64,000 nt of DNA from Cryobacterium sp. MP_M3 (GCF_015752155.1 NZ_JADOVI010000010.1:99506-163505), one strand, 5' to 3'; shown: positions 15,389 through 26,921, counted from the stretch's first letter. Made by a program: numbers and translations. Notes: generated from the sequence alone by a model not told the origin.

Positions 15389-15934
15389 ATGCATCAGTAC
15401 GAGTTGATGGTTATCCTCGATCCCGAGATCGATGAGCGCACCGTAGCTCCCAGCCTTGACAAGTTCCTCAACGTTGTTCGCAACGATGGTGGAACGATTG
15501 ACAAGGTTGACGTTTGGGGTCGCCGCCGTCTCGCATACGAGATCAACAAGAAGACCGAGGGCATCTATGCCGTCGTCGACTTCACCGCGAACGCTTCTGC
15601 GACGGCCGAGCTCGACCGCCAGTTGAAGCTGTCCGAGGCAGTCATGCGCACCAAGGTTCTCCGCGCAGAAGAAGGCATCGCCCAGGTTGCCGTCGCGAGC
15701 AAGCTTGCCGCCGAGAAGGCCGCCCGCAAGGCAGCCAACCCGAAGGTCATCGCAGCCAAGGCTGAAGCCGCCGCTGCCGCTCCCGCCGCCAAGGTCGCCG
15801 CATCCGTGAAGCCCGCATCGGCATCCGCCGCCGCGGCCGTCAAGGCTGCTCCTGCCAAGGTCGACGCTCCTGCCGCGACGGAAGCCGACGCTCCCGCCGC
15901 TGCCGTGCCCGCCGACAAGGCAAGCGACAAGTAG
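15389..15934 (+). CDS. rpsF: 30S ribosomal protein S6 with long C-terminal extension
   Basis: Residues 1 to about 95 are a normal S6 ([15 protein letters not shown], then [11 protein letters not shown]), which binds the central domain of 16S rRNA with S18. A tail of about 85 residues follows, made almost only of Ala, Lys, Pro and acidic residues, and giving 181 aa in total against about 95-100 for a typical S6. The ribosome site AAGGAGGTG is almost fully complementary to 16S. It is the first gene of rpsF-ssb-rpsR-rplI. Confidence 0.97.
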   Translation: MHQYELMVILDPEIDERTVAPSLDKFLNVVRNDGGTIDKVDVWGRRRLAYEINKKTEGIYAVVDFTANASATAELDRQLKLSEAVMRTKVLRAEEGIAQVAVASKLAAEKAARKAANPKVIAAKAEAAAAAPAAKVAASVKPASASAAAAVKAAPAKVDAPAATEADAPAAAVPADKASDK

Positions 15935-15937
15935 CCC

Positions 15938-16441
15938 ATGGCCGGCGAGACCGTAATCACCGTAGTGGGCAACCTCACCAGCGACCCGGAGCTGCGTTAC
16001 ACGCAGAACGGACTGGCGGTTGCCAACTTCACCATCGCATCCACTCCGCGCAATTTCGATCGCGCATCGAGCGAGTGGAAAGATGGTGAGTCGTTGTTCC
16101 TGCGTGCGAGCGTCTGGCGTGAATTCGCCGAGCACGTTGCAGGGTCACTGACCAAGGGTTCCCGAGTCATCGCTACCGGGCGTCTCAAGCAGCGTTCGTA
16201 TGAGACGAAGGAAGGCGAGAAGCGCACGAGCATGGAGCTTGAGATCGACGAAATTGGTCCTTCGCTGCGCTACGCCACCGCTTCGCTCACCCGCGCGCAG
16301 TCATCGTCCTCTCCCCGTGGCGGCGGCGCGCCTGCCGTCTCCGGGAACGACGAGCCCTGGGCAGCCACCGCCCCCGCCGCGAACACCGGCGGAGACGTGT
16401 GGAACACTCCGGGCAACTTCAGCGACGAGACACCCTTCTAA
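15938..16441 (+). CDS. ssb: single-stranded DNA-binding protein
   Basis: An SSB of 167 aa. The N-terminal OB fold ([22 protein letters not shown], about residues 3-110) is followed by a Gly/Pro/Ser-rich linker and the acidic tip NFSDETPF, a form of the C-terminal peptide that recruits replication and repair proteins. It coats single-stranded DNA at forks. It lies 3 nt after rpsF, so it is coupled to the ribosomal protein operon. This is the usual actinobacterial arrangement. Confidence 0.97.
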   Translation: MAGETVITVVGNLTSDPELRYTQNGLAVANFTIASTPRNFDRASSEWKDGESLFLRASVWREFAEHVAGSLTKGSRVIATGRLKQRSYETKEGEKRTSMELEIDEIGPSLRYATASLTRAQSSSSPRGGGAPAVSGNDEPWAATAPAANTGGDVWNTPGNFSDETPF

Positions 16442-16495
16442 GCCAGGCCCCCGGGCAGCTGGCTGAAAAACTCTTCTTAAGAAAGTAAGGAAATC

Positions 16496-16759
16496 ATGGC
16501 TGGAAAGTCGAGCGGCGACCGCCGCAAGCCGCTCCGCGGAGCTAAGGGTGGCAAGAATGCCGCTCCCGCGAAGTCGATCCGGGTTGGTGTCATCGATTAC
16601 AAGGATGTCCCCACCCTTCGCAAGTTCATCTCCGAGCGTGGAAAGATCCGCGCCCGCCGCATCACCGGTGTCTCCGTCCAGGAGCAGCGTCTGATCGCCC
16701 GTGCCGTCAAGAACGCCCGTGAAATGGCGTTGTTGCCTTACGCCGGCTCAGGCAGGTAG
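16496..16759 (+). CDS. rpsR: 30S ribosomal protein S18, zinc-free form
   Basis: An 87-aa S18 recognisable from [26 protein letters not shown]. It binds the 30S platform with S6. It has no cysteine at all, so it is the C-minus type that does not bind zinc. The N-terminus is extended and basic. The ribosome site AAGGAAA precedes the ATG. L28, L33 and S14 elsewhere in this window are also zinc-free. Confidence 0.97.
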   Translation: MAGKSSGDRRKPLRGAKGGKNAAPAKSIRVGVIDYKDVPTLRKFISERGKIRARRITGVSVQEQRLIARAVKNAREMALLPYAGSGR

Positions 16760-16768
16760 GGAACCCAC

Positions 16769-17218
16769 ATGTCAAAAATCATTCTGACGCACGAGGTCTC
16801 CGGCCTCGGAGCACCCGGTGACATCGTCGAGGTCAAGAACGGGTACGCCCGTAACTACCTCTACCCGCAGGGGTTCGCCGTGTCCTGGACCCGCGGTGGC
16901 GAGAAGCAGATCGAACAGATCAAAGCAGCTCGCGTAGCCCGTGAGCACGCCACCCTCGAAGAGGCGCAGGCACTCAAGGCCGCACTCGAGAACGCCAAGG
17001 TCAAGCTGGTCGTCAAGGCCGGCGAAGGCGGACGCCTCTTCGGGTCCGTCAAGCAGTCCGACGTGGCCGAGGCAGTCGCGGCTGCCGGACTCGGTGCCAT
17101 CGACAAGCGCAAGATCGAGCTCAGCCCGGTCAAGATGACCGGTGAGCACAAGGCAACGGTTCGTCTTCGTGACGAGCTCAGCGCGACCATCACCCTCCTG
17201 GTGGTAGCCGCAAAGTAA
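16769..17218 (+). CDS. rplI: 50S ribosomal protein L9
   Basis: A 149-aa L9 of normal length. The N-terminal domain with [19 protein letters not shown] contacts 23S rRNA at the base of the L1 stalk. A long connecting helix and a C-terminal domain follow. It begins 9 nt after rpsR and is the last gene of the operon, with a strong terminator 15 nt downstream. Confidence 0.98.
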   Translation: MSKIILTHEVSGLGAPGDIVEVKNGYARNYLYPQGFAVSWTRGGEKQIEQIKAARVAREHATLEEAQALKAALENAKVKLVVKAGEGGRLFGSVKQSDVAEAVAAAGLGAIDKRKIELSPVKMTGEHKATVRLRDELSATITLLVVAAK

Positions 17219-17233
17219 GCCTGCGGAACGAAA

Positions 17234-17275
17234 GTAGCGGTGGGGTCCGAAAGGACCCCACCGTTACTCCTTTTT
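17234..17275 (+). terminator. intrinsic terminator of the rpsF-ssb-rpsR-rplI operon
   Basis: A 15-bp stem with one G-U pair and a GAAA tetraloop is followed by TCCTTTTT. It is the clearest U-tract terminator in the window. Confidence 0.92.
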
Positions 17276-17329
17276 AACCCCCGCGTATCCCCCTACTTCG
17301 GGGGCATTTCAGATGCTGAAAGCGAGCTT

Positions 17330-17527
17330 TTGTACACAGGGCACGTCTCATAATCCCAACGTTCAAGGCGTAGTTGAGACAAGTTTTTACACACAGCTGT
17401 GAATAGATTTAAATGCAGGTCAAATGCCATTTTTCGACACAAGCTCTTAAGTTGTCCACAGATGAGTGCACAGCTTGTGCACACGACACACGGCGTTTCG
17501 CCCAGATTCTCCACAGTCTTATCCACA
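17330..17527 (+). promoter_or_regulatory. DnaA-box cluster with AT-rich segment upstream of dnaB
   Basis: The rplI-dnaB gap (17219-17657) holds no gene. Five 9-mers in the same orientation match or approach the DnaA box: TTGTACACA (17330), TTGTCCACA (17452), TTGTGCACA (17475), TTCTCCACA (17507) and TTATCCACA (17519, the exact E. coli consensus). Between the first and second lies an unusually AT-rich stretch for this genome (about 17384-17450). The cluster could control dnaB, titrate DnaA, or act as an accessory initiation site. Confidence 0.7.
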
Positions 17528-17657
17528 GGGTGGTTTGGTCCCTGTGAAGACGCGTCCGTATCGTGGGCACGCGGCCGATTCATGGTGTGCACGGGGTGCG
17601 GACAGGTGTTGTCGGTGGGCCCTGATAGACCAGCACCGGGAATAGAAGGAGGCACGG

Positions 17658-19049
<1,392 letters not shown>

Positions 19050-19115
19050 CAACCCGGGCACCGGACCGTCCGGAGGGTTCCAGGTTCACCGGACTCCCAG
19101 CCATCCCCGTCATTC

Positions 19116-19150
19116 CATTCCCGCACCGGTACCCATTCCCGCATCGGTAC
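19116..19150. repeat. 17-bp direct repeat before the transhydrogenase operon
   Basis: CATTCCCGCAYCGGTAC occurs at 19116-19132 and 19134-19150 with one mismatch, an 18-bp period. It lies in the 241-bp gap between dnaB and pntAA and could be an operator or a simple duplication. I see nothing else specific in that gap. Confidence 0.6.
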
Positions 19151-19290
19151 GCGGTGGCGACGCGCGCGTGCGATCATATTCGCCGAGCGGCAAACGATCA
19201 CCGCTACGCTACGAATGGGGCGTAAGTGCCGCGCAAGCGTTCGGAACGGTCCGTGCTCGCTCGTGGCTGGGCGCCACGGAGGAGACGCGC

Positions 19291-20450
<1,160 letters not shown>

Positions 20451-20451
<1 letters not shown>

Positions 20452-20762
20452 TGGATCCCGTCACCCTGCTGACCGTCGTCGTCCTGGCGGTGTTCGTCGG
20501 CTTCGAGGTCGTCTCCAAGGTCTCGAGCACCCTGCACACGCCCCTGATGAGCGGCGCGAACGCGATCCACGGCATCATTCTGATCGGTGCCATCACGGTC
20601 GCCGGTCAGAGCCTGAACCCGTGGCTGCTCACGGTCGCCCTGATCGCCGTCGTGCTCGCGACCGCCAACCTGGTCGGCGGCTTCGTCGTCACCGACCGGA
20701 TGCTCAAGATGTTCGCCCCCCGCAAACCGGCCGGCGCTGACGCGAAGGACGCAAAGAAATGA
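20451..20762 (+). CDS. pntAB: NAD(P) transhydrogenase subunit alpha, part 2 (membrane)
   Basis: A 103-aa membrane subunit with three hydrophobic helices, corresponding to the C-terminal membrane part of PntA that is encoded separately here. VSSTLHTPLMSGANAIHGI is the conserved helix region. It overlaps pntAA by one base (TGATG) and pntB by four (ATGA), so the three subunits are translationally coupled. Confidence 0.93.
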
Positions 20763-22132
20763 GCCTGCTCTCCCCCGAGTGGACCGGCCTGCTCTACCTG
20801 GTCGCCGCAGTCTGCTTCATCCTCGCCCTGCGCGGGCTGTCGTCTCCGAAGACCGCCCGACGCGGCAACCTGATCGGAGCCGCGGGCGCGCTGCTCGCCG
20901 TCGTCACGGTGTTCCTCTCCGCCCGGATCGAGAACATCCCGGCTATCCTGATCTCCATCGCCGTCGGTTCGGCGATCGCCGCCCCGGTCTCCCGCCGGGT
21001 CGAGATGACGCAGATGCCCCAGCTCGTCGCGCTGTTCAACGGCGTCGGCGGAGGAGCGGCCGCCCTCGTCGCGATGCTCGAGCTCGGCAACAGCGGCGAG
21101 CCGTGGGCCAAGGTGGCCGTGGTCTTCACGATGCTCGTCGGCGCCGTCTCGTTCTCCGGGTCGGCCGTCACCGTCGGCAAGCTGCAGGGCCTGATCAGCT
21201 CCCGCCCGCTCGTCTTCCCGGGGCTCGCTCTTGTGATGGGCGCAATCGTGCTCGTGGCCCTCGTCGCCGGCGGTTTCGTCGTCGCGACCGGCGCCGCGCT
21301 CTGGGCGGTCATCCTCCTCGCCATCGGCCTCATCGCAGGTGCCCTGCTCGTGCTGCCGGTCGGCGGCGCCGACGTTCCGATCGTCATCTCGCTGCTCAAC
21401 GCGTTCACCGGCCTTGCGGTCGCCGCCTCCGGCATCGTGCTCGGCAACCTGCTTCTCGTCGTGGCCGGCACCCTCGTCGGCGCGAGCGGCACCATCCTCA
21501 CCCGGGCCATGGCCTCGGCGATGGGCCGCGGGGTCAGCGGCATCCTCTTCGGCGCGTTCAAGGGCGGCTCGACGGCGGGGTCGACCACCCAGAGCGACCG
21601 CCCGGTGCGCACGTCCAACCCCGAGGACGTGGCGGTGCTGCTCAACTACGCCCAGCGGGTCGTGATCGTGCCCGGCTACGGCCTCGCCGTGGCGCAGGGG
21701 CAGCACACGATCGCCGAACTGGCCACCACGCTCGAGGCGCGCGGCGTGGAGGTCGTCTTCGCCATCCACCCGGTCGCCGGGCGGATGCCGGGCCACATGA
21801 ACGTGCTGCTCGCCGAGGCGAACGTGCCCTACGAGTCGCTCCGGGAGATGGCCGAGGTCAACCCCGAGTTCAAGAACACCGACGTCGCCCTCGTCGTCGG
21901 GGCCAACGACGTCGTCAACCCCGCAGCGAAGACGTCTCCCGGCTCACCGATCTACGGCATGCCGATCCTCGACGTCGGCGAGGCCCGCCAGGTCGTCTTC
22001 CTCAAGCGGTCGATGCGCCCGGGCTTCGCCGGGATCGAGAACGAGCTTCTCTACGACCCGAAGACCAGCCTGCTCTTCGGCGACGCCAAGGACTCGCTGA
22101 CCAAGATGCTCGGCGCCGTCAACGCCCTGTGA
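20759..22132 (+). CDS. pntB: NAD(P) transhydrogenase subunit beta
   Basis: A 457-aa subunit. About eight membrane helices in the N-terminal half form the proton channel. The C-terminal NADP-binding domain contains VIVPGYGLAVAQGQH, HPVAGRMPGHMNVLLAEA and GANDVVNPAA. It completes the three-gene transhydrogenase and starts within the last codons of pntAB. Confidence 0.97.
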   Translation: MSLLSPEWTGLLYLVAAVCFILALRGLSSPKTARRGNLIGAAGALLAVVTVFLSARIENIPAILISIAVGSAIAAPVSRRVEMTQMPQLVALFNGVGGGAAALVAMLELGNSGEPWAKVAVVFTMLVGAVSFSGSAVTVGKLQGLISSRPLVFPGLALVMGAIVLVALVAGGFVVATGAALWAVILLAIGLIAGALLVLPVGGADVPIVISLLNAFTGLAVAASGIVLGNLLLVVAGTLVGASGTILTRAMASAMGRGVSGILFGAFKGGSTAGSTTQSDRPVRTSNPEDVAVLLNYAQRVVIVPGYGLAVAQGQHTIAELATTLEARGVEVVFAIHPVAGRMPGHMNVLLAEANVPYESLREMAEVNPEFKNTDVALVVGANDVVNPAAKTSPGSPIYGMPILDVGEARQVVFLKRSMRPGFAGIENELLYDPKTSLLFGDAKDSLTKMLGAVNAL

Positions 22133-22222
22133 ACGTCGGGGCGGTCCAGCCACGCGCAGCCTGACCGGAGGCGCGCCGCGTAGACTGAACCAGTCCTAAC
22201 CCGTTACGAAAGAGGTTGCCGC

Positions 22223-22819
22223 GTGGCGAACGTCCAGGCAGTCAGCGCCGTCGGCGCCCGGTACTGGACGGTCCCGATCGTGCGCGCGGCGCTGGCCCTC
22301 GTGCCGGCCGCAGCGATCACGTTCAACGCGAACCACTCGGCCGAATTCGGCCTCTTCGCGTTCGGCGCCTTCGCCCTGCTCAGCGGCCTGGCGGTGGGCG
22401 TGCTCAGCCGCCGCACCCTGGCCGACCCGCGGGACCGCTCCCTGTTCCTTGTCCAGGGTTCCGTGGGCGTGACCGCCGGCACGATTGCCCTGGTCTTCCA
22501 CGGCGGCGGGCTCGGTTTCTTCCTCTACCTCGTCACCGTATGGGCGGCCGTGACCGGCTTCGCCGAGCTGTACAGCGGCATCCGTGCCCGCCGCCGCGAC
22601 CCGGGCGACCGCGACTGGATGCTGGTCGGCTCGCTGACCGCGGTGCTCGCCCTCGTCTTCCTGCTCCTGCCGCCGAACGCCGTCGTCTCCGTCGGCCTGT
22701 TCGGTGCCTACCTCGTGCTGCTCGGCGTCTACCTCGTCATCGCCGGGCTCTCACTCAAATGGGCGACGCCCGCCGCGCGCGTCGACCCGGCACCACCCAA
22801 CGATTCGGACACCCTGTGA
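22223..22819 (+). CDS. DUF308-like membrane protein
   Basis: A 198-aa protein with six hydrophobic segments, similar in pattern to the HdeD/DUF308 family of paired-helix membrane proteins. A basic loop (RARRRDPGDRDW) lies in the middle. The GTG start has AAAGAGG about 8 nt upstream. Its stop overlaps the next small gene. Its role is unknown. A TAGACT hexamer in the gap upstream could be the -10. Confidence 0.7.
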   Translation: MANVQAVSAVGARYWTVPIVRAALALVPAAAITFNANHSAEFGLFAFGAFALLSGLAVGVLSRRTLADPRDRSLFLVQGSVGVTAGTIALVFHGGGLGFFLYLVTVWAAVTGFAELYSGIRARRRDPGDRDWMLVGSLTAVLALVFLLLPPNAVVSVGLFGAYLVLLGVYLVIAGLSLKWATPAARVDPAPPNDSDTL

Positions 22820-23070
22820 CCCAGAACACCCCCCGCAAGCCCAGCCGCTCCGAACTCCTGAAGCCGCTCGAACTCGTCGGCCTGTCCGGCGTGATGGCGC
22901 TCTTCCTCGGGCTGGTGATCCTGATGAGCACGCGCGAACCCGTTCTGGCCGTGATCGGCTTCGGCGTGACCTTCATCGTCGTGCTCGTCGTGATCGCGAT
23001 GCTCGTGCTCGGCATGAAGCCGAATGACGCCGAGAAGACCGATCTGGACGAGCAGAACAAGGGCCTCTGA
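22816..23070 (+). CDS. small two-helix membrane protein
   Basis: An 84-aa protein with a basic N-terminus (TPRKPSRSELLKPLELVG), two hydrophobic helices and an acidic C-terminus (DAEKTDLDEQNKGL). It starts at GTG 22816, which overlaps the previous stop by four bases (GTGA), so it is expressed with the DUF308-like protein. I do not recognise a family with a known function. Confidence 0.75.
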   Translation: MTQNTPRKPSRSELLKPLELVGLSGVMALFLGLVILMSTREPVLAVIGFGVTFIVVLVVIAMLVLGMKPNDAEKTDLDEQNKGL

Positions 23071-23127
23071 CCTCGGCCGCGGGTGGTGCGGCCGCGCGGG
23101 CGGCACACCACCCGCGCGGCACGACCG

Positions 23128-24510
23128 TCAGGGCAGGTAGTCGACCAGGGAGTCAGCGAGCCCGACATACGCGGCAGGAGTGAGCGCCAGCAGCCGCGCC
23201 TTGGCCTCCTCGCCGATCTCGAGCCCGGTGACGAAGGCCACCAGGTCGGCCTGGTTGATGCGCTTCCCGCGGGTGAGCTCCTTGAGCAGCGCGTACGGGT
23301 CCGCGATCGTGGACCGGCCGGCCGAGACCTCGGCCCGGATCACGGTCTGGATCGCCTCGCCGAGGATCTCCCAGTTCGAGTCCAGGTCGCTCGCCAACAG
23401 GGTGCGATCGATGTCGATCTCCCCGAGGCCGCGCACGATGTTGTCGAGGGCCAGTAGGGAGTGGCCGAAGCCCACGCCGATGTTGCGCTGCGTGGTCGAG
23501 TCGGTCAGGTCCCGCTGCAGCCGTGAGGTGACGAGGGTGGCGGCGAGCGAATCGAGGATCGCGCTGGACAGCTCGAGGTTGGCCTCCGCGTTCTCGAAAC
23601 GGATCGGGTTGATCTTGTGCGGCATGGTCGACGATCCCGTGGCGCCGGCCTGAGGGATCTGCCGGAAGTAACCGAGGGAGATGTAGGTCCAGACATCCGT
23701 GGCCAGGTTGTGCAGCACCCGGTTGGCGTGGGAGACCTTCGAATAGAGCTCTGCCTGCCAGTCGTGGGATTCAATCTGGGTGGTGAGCGGGTTCCAGGTC
23801 AGGCCGAGTGCCTCGACGAACTCGCGCGACACGGTCGGCCAGTCCACGGCAGGGTCCGCGGCGACATGCGCGGCGAACGTTCCGGTCGCGCCGCTGAACT
23901 TGCCGAGATACTCGTTGACGGCGATCTGCTTGTCCAGGCGTTCGAGCCGGTAGACGAACACCGCGAGTTCCTTGCCGACGGTGGTCGGTGTGGCCGGCTG
24001 GCCGTGGGTGCGGGCGAGCATGGCATCGGCCCGGTACTCCAGGGCGCGCAGGCGGAGGGCGTCGATGGTGGCCCGGAACTTCGGCAGCCATACCTCGCGG
24101 ACGGCTTTGCTCACCGTCAGGGCGTAGGAGAGGTTGTTGATGTCCTCGCTGGTGGCCGCGAAATGGGTGAGTTCGCTGATGTGGTCGAGGCCCAGCGCGC
24201 TGAGACGGCGACGGACCAGGTACTCCACGGCCTTCACGTCGTGGCGGGTGGTGGCCTCCAGCACGGCGAGTTCGTCGATCTCGGCCTGGCCGAACCCGGT
24301 GACCAGGCCGCGCAGCCCCGCCTTCTGATCGGCGGTGAGCGGGGCGGACCCGAACAGGCTGCGGTCGGTGAGCGTGATCAGCCATTCCACTTCGACCTGC
24401 ACCCGGGCGCGATTGAGGCCGGCCTCGGACAGGTACTCCCCCAGTTCGGTGACGGCGGCTCGATAGCGGCCATCGAGTGGGCTGAGGACCTGGGGCGGTA
24501 GTGGACTCAT
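23128..24510 (-). CDS. purB: adenylosuccinate lyase
   Basis: A 460-aa fumarase-superfamily enzyme that splits SAICAR and adenylosuccinate in purine synthesis. The start, LSPLDGRYRAAV, is that of the E. coli-type PurB subgroup. The flexible signature loop GSSTMPHKINP is intact. It begins four bases before the stop of the upstream phosphatase gene, so the two are coupled. Confidence 0.97.
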   Translation of the reverse strand: MSPLPPQVLSPLDGRYRAAVTELGEYLSEAGLNRARVQVEVEWLITLTDRSLFGSAPLTADQKAGLRGLVTGFGQAEIDELAVLEATTRHDVKAVEYLVRRRLSALGLDHISELTHFAATSEDINNLSYALTVSKAVREVWLPKFRATIDALRLRALEYRADAMLARTHGQPATPTTVGKELAVFVYRLERLDKQIAVNEYLGKFSGATGTFAAHVAADPAVDWPTVSREFVEALGLTWNPLTTQIESHDWQAELYSKVSHANRVLHNLATDVWTYISLGYFRQIPQAGATGSSTMPHKINPIRFENAEANLELSSAILDSLAATLVTSRLQRDLTDSTTQRNIGVGFGHSLLALDNIVRGLGEIDIDRTLLASDLDSNWEILGEAIQTVIRAEVSAGRSTIADPYALLKELTRGKRINQADLVAFVTGLEIGEEAKARLLALTPAAYVGLADSLVDYLP

Positions 24511-25034
24511 CGGACTCCCTGTCTGATTGCGGGCGCGAGTTGCGCGAAGAGCGCGTGGTTTGCCCTCTCAATCATGCCTAAAACCGAGTCAAACAGCGCA
24601 TCGTCGGAATAGTAGGGGTCCGGCACGTCGAGGAGGGGCGCCTGTTCCGGGTCGAAACTGAGCAGCAGGCGCACCTTGCTGCGGTCGCGATCGGTCGTCG
24701 CCCAGTTGTGCAGGATGCGTTCCTGCGCCCGGTCCAGCACGACAACGAGGTCGAGGTCGGCGTACCAGTCCGGGTCGAACTGGCGGGCGCGATGGTGGCT
24801 TCCGTCGTAGCCCCGGCGGGCGAGTGCGGCGATCGTGCGGGCGTCGGCCTGCTCGCCCACATGCCAGTCCCCCGTGCCGGCGGAACTCGTGGCGATCAGC
24901 CGGCCGAGACCGGAGCGGGTGACCAGGTCGCGCAGTGTCACCTCGGCCATCGGCGAGCGGCAACTGTTCCCGGTGCAGACGAAGATTATCCGGAAGGGCG
25001 TCGACTCATCAGGGGAGAGCGCCGCAAAACTCAT
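24507..25034 (-). CDS. low molecular weight protein-tyrosine phosphatase
   Basis: A 175-aa phosphatase. The P-loop is FVCTGNSCRSPMAE (Cx5R followed by Ser) and the general-acid aspartate lies in DVPDPYYSDD, so it should be active. The open frame extends to 25148. I start at ATG 25034 because homologs begin shortly before the P-loop strand and the upstream part is low-complexity. The stop overlaps the purB start by four bases, which suggests shared expression. Its targets are unknown. Confidence 0.9.
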   Translation of the reverse strand: MSFAALSPDESTPFRIIFVCTGNSCRSPMAEVTLRDLVTRSGLGRLIATSSAGTGDWHVGEQADARTIAALARRGYDGSHHRARQFDPDWYADLDLVVVLDRAQERILHNWATTDRDRSKVRLLLSFDPEQAPLLDVPDPYYSDDALFDSVLGMIERANHALFAQLAPAIRQGVR

Positions 25035-25164
25035 GCCTCCATTGTGGTCCCCGTCTCCTCCTCCACATACCCCCGTCGGGCGGACATCGGGTGAATTCCT
25101 TGCGCGGCCGTCCGGCGCCGGGCCCGGTGTGCTTCGCTGGGCAGCCAACCAGGGAGGCGCCGCC

Positions 25165-25455
25165 GTGATCCAAACCGGCTCGATCGTGCTCGTCGACCCC
25201 GCCCGGCGCGAGAGACGGCTGGCCGAGCTGCGTCACCGACGGTTGCTGCTGGGCGGGCTCCGGGACGACGTCGACCTCGCCTGGCGGGCGCTCGTCCCCG
25301 CCGACCTCGACGGTTCCTGGCGTTCGGCTGCCCAGCGCGGCTACGCCGAGCGTCGCCGGGAGCTCGCGGACGGGCTCCGCCGAGCCTGCCAGGACCTCGA
25401 CGACGCGCAGGCGGCCGTCGAGGCGGCGATCGCCGCGGTCACGGCATCCGCGTGA
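25165..25455 (+). CDS. small helical protein, WXG100-like
   Basis: A 96-aa, strongly helical and charged protein. Two helices flank a turn near residue 52, where W-R-S stands in the place of a WxG turn. Its length and two-helix layout fit the WXG100/ESAT-6 group, but the motif is imperfect. The GTG at 25165 has GGGAGG upstream. It overlaps the next gene by four bases (GTGA), so the two proteins are made together and may be partners. Confidence 0.6.
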   Translation: MIQTGSIVLVDPARRERRLAELRHRRLLLGGLRDDVDLAWRALVPADLDGSWRSAAQRGYAERRRELADGLRRACQDLDDAQAAVEAAIAAVTASA

Positions 25456-26921
25456 CGGGGGTCGACGCGGCCGGGCGCTCGGTCCCCGGCGGCGAGGGTG
25501 GGAGCTCCTCAGCAGACCTGATCGTCTCCGGCGGCGGCAGCCTGGTCGCCACCGACGTGCTGCTGGCCGAGGCGGTGACGCTGCGCGCGCTGCAGTCGGC
25601 GGCCGGCGGCTGGCGGGAACGGCTGGAACGCATCCGGGTGCTCGACTCGGAGCCGGTCCCGGCGCCGCAGTGGTCAGGGAACGACGTCGGAATGAGCGTG
25701 TTCGAGGCCGAACGAGCCGTGCACGAGGTCGGCGAGAGGAGCGGGGCCCTGGCCGACGCCCTGGTCTGCGCGGCAGAGGGCTACGGCCGGGCCGAGCGGT
25801 CGGCGGAGTACCTAGGCGGGCTGGGCGGGGTGTGGCTCGGCTACCTGGTCGGACGGGTGGCGCCGTTCCTCGCACTTTCCGCGGTGCCGGCCCTCACCGC
25901 TGGAGCGGTCGGCTGGTTCCTCGGCAGCCTGCTGGCCGGCAGCCGCCCCGGGGCCGCGCCGGAGGCGGCGGCGCGATGGTTCGCCGAGAATCCCCGGGCG
26001 CTGACCAACCCTGTCCTGCCCGCCGTGCTTCGCGTGCTCGTGTCGTCGGTCGACGACGGGGCGGCCGGGGTGGCGACGGTGCCGTTCCCCGTGTCGTTCG
26101 CGCTCGGCGACCAGGGCGCCGGGCTGCTCGGCGTGACGACGTCCGCAGCCGGGGTGCTGGCGGTCGCCCGCCCGCTCGGCCTGCTCAGGGAGACCGGCGT
26201 CACGGTCGACCGGGTCGGCCGGCCCGCGCCGGTCCGCCCGCCGGCCGGGTTCCGTGAGCTGGCCGCGCGCATCCCGGCGTCCGCCGCCGGCGGCGCGCAG
26301 GTGCGGGTCGAGCGCTACGGTCCGGCGGGCGCCGCGGCCTGGGTCGTCTACAGCGGCGGCACGGCCGAGTGGAGCCCGGGCGTCACCGCGGAGCCGTGGG
26401 ACCTCAGCTCGAACGTCGCCGCCGTGGCCGAGCAGGGCGCCGGGTCCTACCGGGCAGTCGTGGAGGCCATGCGCGAGGCCGGGGTGCGACCGGCCGACCC
26501 GGTGGTGCAGGTCGGACACTCCCAGGGCGGGCTGGTCGCCAGCCAGGTGGCGGCATCCGGTCAGTTCAACACCGTCATGATCGCGACCTTCGGAGCCCCG
26601 AACGGCCAGGTCGAGGTTCCGGCAGGCCTGGCCGCCGTGGCCGTCGAGCACGCCGACGACATCGTGCCGGCGCTCGGCGGGATCGGGGCGCGGGCGGAGG
26701 AGCGCCTGGTCGTGCGCCGGGAGGTGTTCGCCACGGAGCCGGTACGCGCCGACCTGGCCCTGCCGGCCCACGCCCTCACCGCGTACCGGGAGACGGCGCG
26801 GTTGATGGATGCCTCGCCGGAGCCACGGCTGCGGGAGTTCCGTTCGGCGCTCGGAACGGTGCTCGGCGGCGAGCCGGGGTCGATGTCACGGTGGCGGGGG
26901 GTGCGGGCGCCCGGGAAGTGA
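25452..26921 (+). CDS. WXG100-like domain fused to alpha/beta-hydrolase
   Basis: A 489-aa protein. Residues ~35-120 form a helical domain with W74-S-G76 and Y111-x-x-x-E115, the WxG turn and YxxxD/E signal of type VII substrates. Two hydrophobic helices follow (~126-163). The C-terminal part is an alpha/beta-hydrolase with the nucleophile elbow GHSQGG (S357), HADDIVPALGG as the probable acid loop and a later histidine. It may be a secreted or surface esterase/lipase. No ESX machinery gene lies in the window, so the secretion route is inferred only. Confidence 0.7.
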   Translation: MTGVDAAGRSVPGGEGGSSSADLIVSGGGSLVATDVLLAEAVTLRALQSAAGGWRERLERIRVLDSEPVPAPQWSGNDVGMSVFEAERAVHEVGERSGALADALVCAAEGYGRAERSAEYLGGLGGVWLGYLVGRVAPFLALSAVPALTAGAVGWFLGSLLAGSRPGAAPEAAARWFAENPRALTNPVLPAVLRVLVSSVDDGAAGVATVPFPVSFALGDQGAGLLGVTTSAAGVLAVARPLGLLRETGVTVDRVGRPAPVRPPAGFRELAARIPASAAGGAQVRVERYGPAGAAAWVVYSGGTAEWSPGVTAEPWDLSSNVAAVAEQGAGSYRAVVEAMREAGVRPADPVVQVGHSQGGLVASQVAASGQFNTVMIATFGAPNGQVEVPAGLAAVAVEHADDIVPALGGIGARAEERLVVRREVFATEPVRADLALPAHALTAYRETARLMDASPEPRLREFRSALGTVLGGEPGSMSRWRGVRAPGK

